Source of the DNA: Acanthopleura granulata
Lineage: Eukaryota > Mollusca > Polyplacophora > Chitonida > Chitonidae
Length of the DNA: 64,000 nucleotides
Direction of reading: 5' to 3'
NCBI GenBank assembly: GCA_016165875.1
Contig: JABBOT010000004.1
Span: forward strand, 4,905,351 to 4,969,350
Part shown: one piece after another, positions 12,664-24,196 of the stretch
Position numbering within the stretch: the first letter of the stretch is position 1
Layout of the letters: each line of letters begins with the position of its first letter
Program-made: the position numbers and the translations under genes
The notes under the pieces: generated by a model
Databases searched by the model: none
The model's input: the letters and a program-made list of their open reading frames with translations, nothing else
Told to the model about the DNA's origin: nothing

Positions 12664-13235
12664 GGGCCTGGATCGTCGGCTCCAGTTATGTACATTGGGT
12701 TTCAACGAGAGCGGCTTCAAAAGCCGGTGGGAGGGATTTGGGCTTACCAGCACGGCTACCCAAAGATATAACGTGGATGGAAAAGCGGGGATGTGGTAGG
12801 GTCACCTGCTGCCCACTATTAAAACAAGGTTGGCCCATTCGAGGAGACCCCACATCCTGATCGCGCATCTCGGATCTAACGAAATCGTTCGTGAAAAGCT
12901 GCATCCCCTGATGGACAGGATAATTGGGGACTTAAAGCTGGTTCGGTGCTTGCCTGGTACTAACCTCTGCTTCTCTATCAAGGTCGTTCTCATCAAATGG
13001 AGAGGGCCCGTCCACATCAAGATCATCTAGCAGGCGAGGAAGCGCGTGGCCAGAGGAGTGGGCCTGTTCCGCCAGAAGACAGGCGGCCTCTTAGACTGGC
13101 ACCCGGAGAGTCACCATTCTCTTCCCACATTGTACCGCGGTAAGGGCATTCACCTGTCCTAGATAGGTACAGGCTTTTCCCTCAATATCTTGGAGGGTGT
13201 AATGGAGGGCGTATACTATAACAAACTTTCGGGTG
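12664..13235 (+). pseudogene. SGNH/GDSL-type hydrolase ORF of the retroelement
   Basis: Read across frames it gives WIVGSSYVHW (block I, GSS in place of GDS), GKAGMWWGRLLPTIKTRL, HILIAHLGSNEI (block III, SNE in place of GND), MDRIIGDLK, then LIKWRGPVHIK, QARKRVARGVGLFRQKTGGL, DWHPESHHSLPTLYR and GKGIHLS. The last block should be the catalytic D-x-x-H; the His is kept and the Asp position reads Lys. Frameshifts and stops occur after 13028 and near 13165. Such hydrolase ORFs accompany some Ngaro elements; their role in the cycle is not established. Confidence 0.65.
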
Positions 13236-13240
13236 TGTAT

Positions 13241-15171
13241 CCTCCTTTGGGTTGCTAGACACAAAACTTACAGACGCTTACGCTTATTACTTGTAGTACC
13301 CGCGTATCTTTATTGATATTTGTTTGCATTTTCATTGGCGGTTGGTTACCGGTAGTTTGCATGGCGGCGATTGGCGGTGGTTTTCATGGGTAATAGATAT
13401 CTGTAAAGGCACTGGTGACGGTATGGTATGCTTGTCTACGAAAAAACTCAGTGAGCACTTGGTGTCTGCCAGATAACCCAGGGAACAGCTGGAGTGTGTG
13501 GATTGGTCGCCTGTCAGTGTAAAAACCCAGGGACGGTCGGTGCATATAATCTAACTTATAAGGATCAGTTTGGCCTTTTGGTAATAATTTGTATTGTCAA
13601 CGCTCGTGTGTTCACCCGAGGTAGGGAATTCAAATGGGGAGTCCGCCTTAGTTGCCCTAGCGCGTCCGAGCAATTTTTTCGACAGCCAGCGATAGTTTTT
13701 TTTCTTAGCCATGAAAGCCCAGTGCCATAACCAACATATTTTGATCTTATAAGAATACAACCGTGGCCATTTTCTTTCATACATGATGTGTTTAGTGTTT
13801 TTTCCCTGTATTTAAATATTCGAGTTATGCGGATAACTCGCACTGGTGTCAATCATCTGACAAAATCTGGCCTTGTTACACATGGTAACAGTTTTGAAAT
13901 ACAACAGGTTCATGGTCCAGTGCTCCGTAAAATTAGAAATCTGCTAGAATTAACATTTCGCCCATTTATCACCTCTTGCACCTTGAGAAGAACAGCGGAT
14001 GCTCGACAGTATGAATACGGGGATCATTTCAATACACTTTGGAAACCCACTTTCTCGTTACACTAATTCGGAAATTTCTGAATCATTCAGGTCAAAAGTC
14101 AGTGATAAACAGGAAAATCTACGAAATTTAATTTACGAAGTTTTGTGAAATTGGGGCCATACAGAGTCGTGAATTCCTGTTAAAGTCAGTAATGATTTAT
14201 ACTGCAATCATAACTTTAAAAAATGAATTCATTGATATAGTCCAAAGAGTATCTAAAATACAAATATATTCTCACTTCCTCTACATGCCACAATGTAAGC
14301 TGTTAATATGTACAAAAGGTATGTAGCAAAACGCCAATGGAAACCCACCTAAATAGGGACTATATAGCGGAACATTTATGACTATCATATAGTAACTCGG
14401 TGTGTATACAAGTAGGCCTACATGTATCTACACGTCATCGTTTTCACACAACTTAGCCTTCAAAACATACGAACATATACACACCTGTGGTATTTGAAAT
14501 ACTTCTAGATCAAGTGCCCTGTTATAATATACCGATATGCGGCAATACCTTTGAGAAGTTTATTATATAGGTCAGATGAATTCAAGGTTGTCAGACATGC
14601 TACAGATGATGCTTTTCATGGGTCATTCAAGCATGGATATATATAATATATATACAAATAATATACATAAATTTACTGTTTTCGTTCTAAATATCGCCAA
14701 AATCCATTTTAAAGGCAAATAAAAAACAGGAAACATTACTTTTGGTGCTAAATTTCCCGAATATTATCCTATCATCCAAATAAACACAAAAACAGTTTTC
14801 TATACTACAGCATCCATAAAAGAATCTGACAAAATGAGTTTTTTAAGTTATGAACGAAACTATAGAGCAAATACAATATTCATGATTTCTGTAACGTATA
14901 AATGTCATGTTGAGATAATAAAATAAAATAAATCATGAAACATATCATAAACACCGTCAAGAACGTCTTTCGTGTCAGAGAAAAATTATACGAGTTTATC
15001 CTTTGACCAATATTCTGCAAACGTTCTTTAATAGATCTATGCTAACTGATTCTTTCTCTATAATATATGCATGTTTTTAGAACTAGTCTGGCATTTGCCT
15101 GTGAGAGACCAATGATGACGTCAGAAAACTAGCTGTTCGAGGCCCTTGTACTGTTTAGGTGTTGAACGTCA
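13241..15171. other. Gene-free stretch with AT-rich right half
   Basis: 13241-13490 may be the element's 3' terminal DNA. The remainder shows no supported feature apart from a TA-rich run near 14638-14668. A minus-strand AATAAA at 14559-14564 could serve the gene ending at 15172, but is about 600 bp from its stop. Confidence 0.35.
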
Positions 15172-15308
15172 TTACATCATCATCTGCAGCAAGGCTGTAG
15201 CGGCAATGGAGGCCAAGATAAACATTCCCTGGGCGTTTACGGTGTTGGATCCGCCGGCGGGTGTGGTGGGGTTCTGTGCTACAGTAGTGGTCATGTAAGA
15301 TGTGCCAT
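15172..15308 (-). CDS. Mucin-like gene, exon 3 (Thr/Pro linker and hydrophobic tail)
   Basis: The acceptor TTCCTGTTACAG is identical to that of exon 2. It encodes 45 residues, starting DGTSYMTTTV and ending in a hydrophobic tail and TAA at 15172-15174. Confidence 0.7.
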
Positions 15309-16760
15309 CTGTAACAGGAATATTTTTTTTTAACTAACTTTATACATTTGAAAAAAAAAATATTGTGATAAGTGTTACTGCATTTATTTATTATAGTATA
15401 TACAGGTGTATTGGGGTTGTATGAACAGGACGTATTGACCAGAGCTATCGCAGCTGCTTAATTAGTAGAGTACATCAATTATGTGTAAATGACCCTTGTT
15501 TCTCACAATAAAATACTGAACGATTCGCAAGATATATTGTAATCCAGTGTTTTTATTTCATTCCATGGATTATGTAACTTTTACAATTAAATTTGTCAGA
15601 GCGTATAGAAAACAATGCTATATTATTCTTTAGAACACTTCATGTGCAACTTAAAAGTGATAATCTTGTTAAATCTTAACCTTTATACATCTAATTGTGA
15701 CAGGCTTTAAAAAAGATGCATAGGGAGTGACAGCGGGATACGGACCCAGGGGACAAAAGACTCATATTAGGCAAAAGGCCTCAAGACAAAGGGTTCTAGG
15801 ACACAAAAACTAAAATGTAACAAAAGTCGTATCAATTACAAGATATTTCGTTTAAATAAATATCTGTTAAAGTCACGCATGTTTGTATTATATGTAACTG
15901 AATCTTTGTAGCAATCTTTTTAAAAATCGACGTACAGTTACATTTAGCTGTTCTCTTTCACTTCAACGTTACACTTGATGAGAATCATGCTAAGACTTAA
16001 TCCAGCCGTTACGTATAGTCATCCACCTTAAACTAAACATTGTGTACATACATGTTGTGCTTCTTCAAATACTGCGAGATATTTCAGTGCTTATTTGCAC
16101 TGTTTTGTTTTTCTGGAAAGTAAAACATTTCGACCTCAGTAGTAAATTTTTAGTTCTTGGGTGTTTTTGCTATAGCGTCTTTTGTTCCTTGGGACTTATG
16201 GCTTGGGCCCAACGACAGCACAGGAGTGTTATGATGTAAAATCAAATTCATCAATTTCACTCTTTTAATTAAATGTCTTACCTGTAATGTTGTCAGTGGT
16301 CAACATGGAGGTCGTGTACGTCGTTCCATCTGTAACAGGAATATTTTTGTTTAACTAACCTGTAAATATTGAAGAAAACGCGAAAATATTTTGATAAGTG
16401 TTACTGCATCTATTTATTATAGTATATGCAGGTGTATTCCGGTTGTATGAGGAGGACGTATTGGCTATCCCCAGAGCTATCGCCTGCAACTGCATAATTA
16501 GTAGAGCACATCAAATATAGGCCTTAGTAGTAAATCTTTAGTCCTTAGGTGTTTTTGCTATGGTGTCTTGTGTTCCTTGGGCCTTATGGCTTGGGCCCAA
16601 CGACAGCACAGGAGTGCTATAATTTAACACCAAATTCATTAGTTTCATCCTTTTAATTAAATGTCTTACCTCTGGGCACGTTACTTCCAACGGTGTAGGG
16701 GACCATGACAACCAAACATCCGACGATGGCGACTAACCCAACAATACCGTAAACAGCCAT
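15172..16760 (-). CDS. Mucin-like small secreted/GPI-anchored protein, 3 exons, 91 aa
   Basis: Three minus-strand exons join in phase 1 at both introns, with GTAAG donors and TGTTACAG or TGTAG-type acceptors. The product starts MAVYGIVGLVAIVGCLVVMV (signal peptide). Residues 31-70 are rich in Thr/Ser (half of exon 2) and contain an N-glycosylation sequon NIT at 44-46. The protein ends with AGGSNTVNAQ followed by a hydrophobic 18-residue tail GMFILASIAATALLQMMM and a stop. That layout fits a GPI-anchor signal, with Ser/Asn near 67-68 as candidate anchor site; a tail-anchored form is the alternative. There are no cysteines in the mature part. I recognise no family. Exon 2 is a phase-1 symmetric 48-bp unit resembling the start of exon 3 (DGTTYTTSM against DGTSYMTTT), and introns 1 and 2 are homologous. 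A 5' UTR intron acceptor (ATTTGTAG) lies 8 bases before the ATG. Confidence 0.7.
15309..15490. repeat. Intron 2 segment duplicated in intron 1
   Basis: Matches 16330-16518 over the whole stretch: CTGTAACAGGAATATTTTT, TGATAAGTGTTACTGCAT, TTATTTATTATAGTATAT, GTATTGGGGTTGTATGA against GTATTCCGGTTGTATGA, and AATTAGTAGAG. With the pair 16133-16281 and 16520-16669 it shows that both introns come from one ancestral intron. Confidence 0.85.
16133..16281. repeat. Intron 2 donor-side segment duplicated in intron 1
   Basis: Matches 16520-16669: TAGTAGTAAAT, GGTGTTTTTGCTAT, TTGTTCCTTGGG, CTTATGGCTTGGGCCCAACG, ACAGCACAGGAGTG and TTTTAATTAAATGTCTTACC. About 640 bp between the two conserved ends exists only in intron 2. 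Confidence 0.85.
16282..16329 (-). CDS. Mucin-like gene, exon 2 (48-bp symmetric exon)
   Basis: Acceptor CCTGTTACAG, donor ACATTACAG/GTAAGA, phase 1 on both sides. It encodes 16 residues, half Thr/Ser, with an NIT sequon. It can be included, skipped or duplicated without changing frame. Confidence 0.7.
16670..16760 (-). CDS. Mucin-like gene, exon 1 (signal peptide)
   Basis: ATG at 16760; 30 codons plus one base, ending at a CCAGAG/GTAAGA donor. It encodes the signal peptide and the start of the mature chain (VGSNVPR). Confidence 0.7.
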
Positions 16761-16761
16761 T

Positions 16762-19700
16762 TTGTTGTCTACAAATACAAATGGGTACGTCAATTAATTT
16801 TTTCATAAAAATTTTAATTTATCAGGACTTACTGACTTTTCGACTGAATTGACTGCTGCCTCAACATTTATAATTATCTACGACGGACAAAGTCGTGCTG
16901 TAAAAAAAAATGTATCTTTAGATTGATATGTTAGCCCTTGATTGATTGGCAGAGGTTCTAGAATTGCTTGTTTTCTTAATCAAATATTTTGATTTGTTGC
17001 ATTTAATAATTCATTGATTGTCATTTATGACTTCATTGCTTTCTCTTATGTCCAGGTATTTTATTATTTTTTTTTTGTCTTTGGGAATGATTCTACGTGT
17101 AAATCGCCTTATTAATTTATTTGCTTTTAATTTGATCCCCAACCATCGGAAGCAGGGATCGAGTTAACAGTTCCCATTCCCAACCCATGCCCCCTAAACA
17201 ACTGGTATAGCACGGTATCGATTCTCCGCTAAATCATATAAAAGATTATTACATTCCTTTCAGTGACTTCGGTTCAGAGTTCAGAGTTGGTTGTCACGAA
17301 TGTTTTCGAAATGTTTCAAACTGTATATAATTTGATAGGAAGTTCCATCAATATGGCTCAATCTCGCCGAGTCGGTAAAATATCTGTGTGTATATACGTG
17401 AGGGGCTGTACTTGGTCAGTTGTACTTGATCAATACTAATGGTCTATCTCTGACACTCTTGTTTCTTTGCACCATGTAAATAATCGCCGTGGTGTGATTC
17501 TTGAGAGAATAGAGGGTATTAAACATTAATGAAATATATAAATACATAAATACATGTAGTTTAAAGGGACAGATGACAGATTTACCTAATTCTGCTTAAA
17601 CCAATGTGCTGCAGAGTTTGTGTGTGGGTGGAAACTGAGGTAACATGATAAGATGCCGGATTTCAGCAGTTTTACTTGTGATTTTTTGCCATCAAAACTG
17701 TCCTGTATGTTGTAGTCTTTTTTATTGTAATATCTAATGCCTTGTAATTAGAGACAATTAGAAACTGATCGCCAGACAACCGCTTTCACCAAATTTGGAC
17801 AATATTAGAGCCAACCCTGAGAGTTTTGCCTCATTTTGGGACAAAAAGGGCTACAATGTAGGCCCTGATCGGGTCCTTTTAATTTTGACACATGGTTCCA
17901 CGAGGCCCCTTATTGGGCCAGCCCTACAGGGCTGAATATGGACCCCAAACATGTAACAGTTGGGCTAGATACGTCTATGATGGTTTTAAATGGGGCGTGC
18001 CCGGGTTGTGGTCATTCCGTGGCAGCCTGAATGTGATCCATGCGGATACCATTACAAAGCCCACCCAGAACTCTCGCCCACTTGTGCCCACTCAGCTCGC
18101 ACTAAAACTGAGTGGGGCCCAGTTGGGAGTGTTGGCTCGCATGTGCTTAACCGCATGCTACTCAGGCTGACGAACCGCCTTAACTTTCTACACCTAATCA
18201 CGACCACCGGGATGAAATTAATGAACGGCTTTTTATTTATTTAGATGACATCATCTCATAGCCTTTAAGTGGAATTTAGTCTCGATTAGTGCAGAAATTA
18301 TATTATGTAGAGCGCTCCAGAATGGTGCTTCACATCAGAGATCATTTCTGTATAGAAACGCATTTGGAAGTTTGGAAACTATCCTCGAATTAAAGTAAAA
18401 AAACAGCTTATGACTCAGGTAATACTCATTAAAAAGATTATACAATTCTCTCTTGAATGTAAAAATCTGTTTGAAATTGTATGAATTCGCTTGAAGTGTG
18501 GCATATTGTGCTGCAGAATGGGTATCTGAAGGCGTCCATGCTTTTAAGCTGATGAGGAATTGACCAGTCAGAGAGCTGGGAGATATCAGCTGTTTATAAG
18601 CTGTGACGTAAATGTGCCGAGTTGTCTGTCAATGTAACAAGAGTTCCGAGGAATGTGTTCATTTCATCAAGTCAGGGACTTTGCGCATATAGCCGCGTTT
18701 ATTACCTCGATCGCCCAAGAAGAAATAATCAATTCACCGAACAGGATGCTTGCTGAACATTGATAAACTAAAGTATCAGTTTAAAAAGCATTTTTCTCAC
18801 GAGTATGGACATCAAAGGGGACAACATCCACGGATTGTCCGCAATTACGGACGTTAGCAGGTGAAATCTTGTAATACAATTGCCTTCCTCTCCTGTACGG
18901 GTGGAGACAAAAACAGATTTTCATAGGTTATTTGCAAGTTTGCTGTCACAAACATGAACGTCAAAATATTGTTTGGAATGTTTCTTGGATCACCCCCTGA
19001 AATGTTGCCTCAAGCTATAGCCGACCCTCCCACAACGTAGAACTCAGCATCGGTCATATCCGCGGGTACAATGTCACTTACCTTTACACGTCCGAATGTA
19101 ATTTGGTATATACTGAATCCCTCAGTCATCACGATTTAAGATATGTCAAACCTAACATTAACAAACCGTCCTTCAAGAATTTCTTCTCGCAGAACTTTTT
19201 GTTGAGATTGTTTCTTTGCCAGCAAATACATGGGTGGCAAACGTTGGGTTGCAGTGTGCGAATAAAAAGTTTCAGGACGGCTGCATTATTGTTAAAAGGT
19301 GTTTCATCAGCCTTTGACAAGCTGGATGAGAGATCAATTCACACCAATGCATTAGGATGGACTTCAGTTGAGAGTAAGCCAGACTGGGCTATATGCCTTT
19401 TTTCAGTGCCTGCTCTATATGCACAAGGCCAAAACCGCCACGGCTGTAATTTTCTATTTACCGACAAGCGTAGCGCTATATAGTGCCTGAACTGATTTGA
19501 CGAAGATGCTATTCCCAGACGTTCTTTTTTAGCGGTTAAAACGCATTACACATATGTGTCGTTTAAAATATGTTTAATTGCAGTATTGAAAATACTGATC
19601 TGTTTCGATATTTATTTTTCTCCGTCCCACATGTGGGATAACCTATAATTATGGGAAAATGTTCATGTGAGAAACTGTAAGCCTTGCTTATTCGATTATA

Positions 19701-19889
19701 TAAATTTGGGCGTTGCCGCACAGTCAAAAAGGAGCTTTTCCCTCCTTCGAGTAGCCCAAACTGCTGACAAATTTCACTTTATAAAATACGCAATTTGTTG
19801 TCAAAGTTAGTATTGATACTTTCTTGAAAACTCTACAAGGTTATTATACATTTTCATTACCGCATCACCGGAGTCTCTAGCCCATGCAG
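16762..19889. other. Upstream region of the mucin-like gene; no other gene supported
   Basis: AT-rich on both sides of a GC-richer block (17790-18180, listed apart). It must contain the promoter and 5' UTR exon of the minus-strand gene, but I could not place them. Confidence 0.35.
17790..18180. repeat. GC-rich block of unknown origin
   Basis: Strongly GC-richer than its surroundings, with repeated GGGCC/GGCCC motifs (GAGGCCCC, TTGGGCCAGCCC, GTGGGGCCCAGTTGGG). A similar AACTGGGCCCAG word occurs in the retroelement near 10537, so this may be an interspersed repeat. ORFs are open but show no family signature. Confidence 0.4.
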
Positions 19890-20038
19890 TCAGTCCGGTT
19901 CATGCTGGCTTTCTCGCAACCCATGCATACTGATGTCTGCCAGCAACATGCAGCTGGTCGTGGTTTTCCTGCGGGCTCTTCCCGGTTTTCTTCAATAATA
20001 TTTGCTTGCCTCCGTCTTATGCGTAAAACGCCACTTAG
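19890..20038 (+). repeat. Diverged SINE copy
   Basis: Recognisable blocks in order: CCGGTTCATGCTGGCTTTCT, TCTGCCAGCAACATGCAG, TGGTCGTGGTTTTCCTGCGG, GCTCTTCCCGGTTTTCTTC, CCGTCTTATGCGTAAAACG. The final AAATAAATA tail is lost. Confidence 0.6.
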
Positions 20039-20039
20039 A

Positions 20040-22735
20040 TGAAAAAGAACACATTTTTATTCTTGTTAAATGGCTGCCGCTTTGAAATTTTCCCCTGGTA
20101 CATATCCCCGGCAAACGGCCGTGCATTTGTTATGAGCATTTCGCCTTCCTCCTTCAATAAGCCAGGCCACCGTAAAATAAATGACATCTTCTTTAGCAGA
20201 GTGTTACACACTAGTCAAACAAAAAAGAAATAAAACTTCAAATCCATACTTTGGGAGACAGTTTGCTTCCAGCAAAGATATTTACATCGTCGCTAACTTA
20301 CCTTGTAAAACTGAGAAATCCTATAGGGGACGGAAAACCTTACAGATATTCCAAACACGGCCGCGCACTCACTCACTGTAGGAATAACCTGCAGGAGTAA
20401 CTTCCTTATTCAAGGAGGCTGATATTGTATGTCTCAAAGTGTGTCAGGATGACGTCGTTACACGTGATATTGTCTTGAGTGTCCCGCTAGCATCCTTGCG
20501 CATGGGAAAAACAAGGAAGACATTCACACAGCTCAGTCTTATAGGTTTTTTTAATTAAGTATTTACAGTGTTTCGGTGTTTCATTTTCCGTGATCACCCA
20601 GTGTTAGAAAATGCACGCACAAGTTCACAATGTTCAATTGTAGACGGATGTTGTGTCCATGTCTCTGAGTCTCACGGGCATGTTAAAAATCCATAAAAAA
20701 TAGATTCAGTGTATAGGCTTGAGTGATATTGGATCCTTAAGTATTTGTTACATTTTGGGCCTCTGTGTCATTCTGTTGATCTTTTTTGCTGGGTATTTTG
20801 TCACTGGGTCAAATGGCCCCTGGTTCTTTTCTCAGTATCTCATATTTCATATATCGCATATTGTATGTTTTCCTGCATGGGCAGAGGGGTGGCTCTGTAA
20901 CTAATATCACTGACTCGCTCTCTCGTTTTCAGATATGAAAGTTCAGAGAACTGGTCCCTATGGCCGACGGGATTAAGAATACATGTCCCTCATAACAGGA
21001 AGTAATTTTGCCTAGGGCTTACAAACATTATGTTGACAAGTTTTCGAACATTAAGATAGGGCAATAAACAGTTGCACAAGGTTTGAAGACATTTGTCTGG
21101 TTCGTACACACGTGCAGAGTACCATGCAGTCCAAGTAGGCCAAACCTCGGTAATGCTAATGAAAACTTACCTCAGTTTGCGAAGTTTGTGATGCACTGCT
21201 GATCTAAAATTTATAATAACTGGGGAGTTTCGAGTTTGAACTATTTTGTCGCAGAAGGTAACAAGAGTTCAATTGTGTCATGTGACTTTTCAAAAAATGT
21301 CTAGCAATTGTGTTCACTTTATTTTACCGATCACCTGTCTCGCCGTGTTAGGAAGTTACAAACGGCCTCTTCTTTGTCGAAGAGCTTCTTAAATTAAAAA
21401 ACTCCTCAAGTTTCCCTGTTGTACGTCTAGTCTAAATAACTCTTTTTGAAACTTAGACGCCCATGTTATGGTAAATGTAATCGGAAATAGGCGCCTAACA
21501 TTTTTGACAGGTCACATGATACAGTAGGGCTTTTCTTACCTTTAGCTATTAAAAGAGTTCGAACTCAAAAATCCCCTATTGCAGGTTGCAAGAATTGCAG
21601 TGTACTCTGCAGGTAGAATATTCTACATGAATGGAAGTGTGGAAATCCATCATGGGATTTACATTAGAAATATTCCAGATGGGAATCCATAATATAATCG
21701 TCATTATGCATCACACTTCCTACATATAGCACAGTTTCTAGTGTTGAAAACTGACTGAGACTACCTCGGGTTTCGAAATAGCTACCTCAGAGTCATGCAC
21801 CAAATCGCCAGCAATACACGTCAACAATAAATTAATACCAGTCCACCAACGGGTCTCGCCTTTGGAAGTAGCTGACCATTAGACATAAATGCGAACATGC
21901 ATTAGGAAGGCTCGTTGGTCGAGTGGTTCAGACATCTAGACATACCTATGTGGAATTCATATGTCGTAGTACTACGAAATCTTACCCTATTACATTCATT
22001 TTAAAAACAATTATGCTTAATACTGCGTTAGGAATTCATTTCCGCTTATTGGCTAACTAAAACAGAAACCCTACTGCTGATCTTTTTCCGCCTTTCTTCG
22101 GCTTGGGGAGTTTCCAGGTCAAACAAAACCGTTTGACCGAGTTCCGGTCTACTGTCTTTATGATATATCTGTGAAATTTTTTTTTTTCATTGGCAAATTT
22201 AACGTTTACAATTAAGATTTCTTTTTCATTTGTCAGTGAGAAAAGAGATAAGAAAATGGAGAATCAAAATGTGAAATAAAAATATGGCCAGCTGAAATTT
22301 CTTCCATATAATGAGTTATATGTCACCAAATTTCATCTCTGATATGTATACACAAAAATGTGCAAATTTCATTCTTGAGAAGTTCCACAGAAGAGAAGAA
22401 ACTTTATTGATGTGGTCGCTATGAGTCCAAGTCTGGTTAATACTGGCTTCCTCACTGATCCATATGAATACATTTAGAATGCATTTGTATTACGTTGTTA
22501 AAGATTCTTTAGTTCACGGCGTACATCATCAATCAATGAACATGGCAAGGTCTCTTCACAATGACCTTGAATACTACGGCATTGCTTGAATGCTCTATCC
22601 TGAAACTGTGCACTGCGTCTGCACTGAATATTCTCTATTAACCAATCAGTCAAACTATGCATACAGTTGTCAAGAATAAAATTAACAAATTCAGGCTTCG
22701 TTCAAGAACCTAATTAGTTTATTGCTGAGAAAGGA
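20040..22735. other. Gene-free stretch with one tRNA-like relic
   Basis: No exon could be supported. At 21908-21945 (plus) the sequence GGCTCGTTGGTCGAGTGG followed by TTCAGACATCT resembles a tRNA-derived SINE head (box A region) without body or tail. Confidence 0.4.
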
Positions 22736-22790
22736 AGAATGAACCCATGATCTGTGGTCTAAGATGGAGTGCTCTTCCTTACTAGGCCAA
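22736..22790 (-). repeat. tRNA-like SINE head relic
   Basis: On the minus strand: TGGCCTAGTAAGGAAGAGCA (box A-like), an anticodon-arm-like segment, then CAGATCATGGGTTCATTC (box B-like, diverged). It is too degenerate for a functional tRNA. Confidence 0.45.
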
Positions 22791-23009
22791 TATGAGTTCC
22801 GGGGCCAGCGACTGTTATCCGGCTCTAAATAGCTTTATTTTTTTTACATCCCAAAGAAGTGTGTTTTTTAGCATCGTTTGTTATGAAATTCCTATTCCAA
22901 AATATATTTTTGTGGCAACAGAAATATACCATGATGACAAACTGGTATGATCAGTGGCTGGCTAATGGGAAGGGTTTGCATTATAACTGTGGCTCTCTCA
23001 AGTTCCTTG

Positions 23010-23039
23010 ATATATGTATATATATATATATATACATAT
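23010..23039. repeat. TA microsatellite
   Basis: About 30 bp of alternating TA with one TATG interruption at each end, abutting the GC-rich block to the right. Confidence 0.9.
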
Positions 23040-23040
23040 G

Positions 23041-23432
23041 CATCCTTCCCAGGAAGCGGCCAGTGGCTTAGGGGTCCCAGCGTGAACCGTACAGGACGTT
23101 GGTACCCTGTTACAAACAACGCCCCTGTAGGTCACCTGGTAACACCAATAAGCCACCTCCCGAAGGCGGCCGCGTGCTGGTCCCAGACGCTGTACATCAA
23201 TGTTGATGCCTTGTCTGGGATCCAGCACCACATCAACCCGGATGTCCTGGGACCGGACTCCCAGAAACTCCGGGTTCCCATGCGGGTCGACCCTAGACGA
23301 CCACGCCAGAGCTGTCTTCGGGATCCGCAGAGCCTTAAACGCGGCCGCCAGGACGAGCCGGATCGCCTGAAAGGTCACGGCCACTGGGCCCAGCAGAACC
23401 TGGTGGAGTCGGGCATTGGCTGCTGTCCCCTT
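23041..23432. other. GC-rich block, open on both strands, unrecognised
   Basis: About 390 bp, far richer in G+C and CpG than the surroundings and sharply bounded by a TA microsatellite on the left and AT-rich DNA on the right. Reading frames are open across it on both strands (plus 22947-23543, minus 22998-23465). The minus frame reads, in part, LHQVLLGPVAVTFQAIRLVL and IRVDVVLDPRQGINIDVQRL, which looks protein-like, but I recognise no family. It could be an exon of an unknown gene, a transposon fragment or a high-GC insert; openness on both strands is partly a by-product of GC content. Confidence 0.4.
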
Positions 23433-23616
23433 AAAAAAGAAAAAGACATGACGTACATAAAACATGGATCAAAGAATTACTATGGCGTGGAATTCAGTTT
23501 ATATATGAAATCACTCATTTCAGGGTGTATTACAACATTCTAATAGAACACATTAACAAGATTAAACAGACACCACAGCTTTTCATTAATAACATACACA
23601 AACTACTTATTTAAGC

Positions 23617-23866
23617 ACCCCTCCGATCCTCCCAACCTCATTCCTTGGCCTGCAATGTGCCCCGATCTCAACCCTCTGGAGCATGTTTGGGACATGATTG
23701 GTGATCGCGTGCAAGGGATCCACCTGTACATGATCTGGCCCAACTGGAAGTTGACTTTCACAAGGAATGTCAGCAACTTCCCCTGCAGAGTATCAGGAGG
23801 CAGACAGGTGATATGAGGAGAAGGGTTCAGGTTGTCATCCAGGCACACGGCGGATACACCCGATAA
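23617..23866 (+). pseudogene. Tc1-like transposase C-terminal relic
   Basis: Tc1/mariner transposase C-terminal motifs appear in two frames: a WP...CPDLNPLEHVWDMIGDRV segment (family form SPDLNPIEHVWD, holding the catalytic acidic region), then QLEVDFHKECQQLPLQSIRR and MRRRVQVVIQAHGGYTR, which is the standard Tc1 ending. Frameshifts separate the blocks and no terminal inverted repeat is evident. It is a dead fragment of a DDE-type DNA transposon. Confidence 0.85.
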
Positions 23867-23954
23867 TGAGGTAAAACGCTTTACCAAATGATACCAAATG
23901 ACGTTTTCATGGAGTAATTTCAACCTCTGCATCAACACTGCTCACTCCATAATC

Positions 23955-23960
23955 TTTATT
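23955..23960 (-). promoter_or_regulatory. Candidate poly(A) signal for the prohormone-like gene
   Basis: AATAAA on the minus strand about 370 bases past the stop at 24326. This is the first canonical hexamer found downstream; chance occurrence is possible in AT-rich DNA. Confidence 0.3.
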
Positions 23961-24160
23961 GTAAAAACACTGTATTACATAAGAACCTGTGATGATGGAA
24001 ATGCATGTGTGTTATCATTAAAACACATGGACTCCAATCATTTTTCCCTTTTTCATTAGAAAAAGGGTAACACGGTTCACAACCAATCACATTTTATAGT
24101 CTTTTTATACAGAATAACATTAATCGCATGTGCACAAAATCGTCACAGTGAAAACTAGGT

Positions 24161-24196
24161 ATGTGTGTCTGTGTGTGTGTGTGTGCGTGTGTGTGT
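24161..24196. repeat. TG microsatellite
   Basis: About 36 bp of TG dinucleotides with two interruptions. Confidence 0.9.

Larger units (their letters stand above)
10435..13240 (+). mobile_element. Decayed Ngaro/DIRS-type tyrosine-recombinase retrotransposon
   Basis: Plus-strand relics occur in retrotransposon order: a Gag-like ORF1, a reverse transcriptase, a short tyrosine recombinase C-terminus and a GDSL/SGNH-type hydrolase. The RT block LVPKKSPGEFRLIHHLSYP and the recombinase block HSFSAVTTAASMGF match what is known of DIRS-like elements. A hydrolase ORF is a known extra of some Ngaro elements, so I favour Ngaro. Every module carries stops or frameshifts, and only about 340 bp separates RNase H traces from the recombinase C-terminus, implying a large internal deletion. 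It is non-functional. Terminal repeats were not resolved; candidate 3' sequence runs on to about 13490. Confidence 0.8.

Noticed and set aside
19103..19483. Plus 126-codon ORF
   Set aside because: Composition is not protein-like enough and no family or splice support was found.
21908..21945. Possible tRNA gene
   Set aside because: Only a box A-like head is present; no acceptor stem, anticodon loop or box B could be folded.
22736..22790. Possible minus-strand tRNA gene
   Set aside because: Box A and B-like words exist but stems do not pair; a SINE head relic is more likely.
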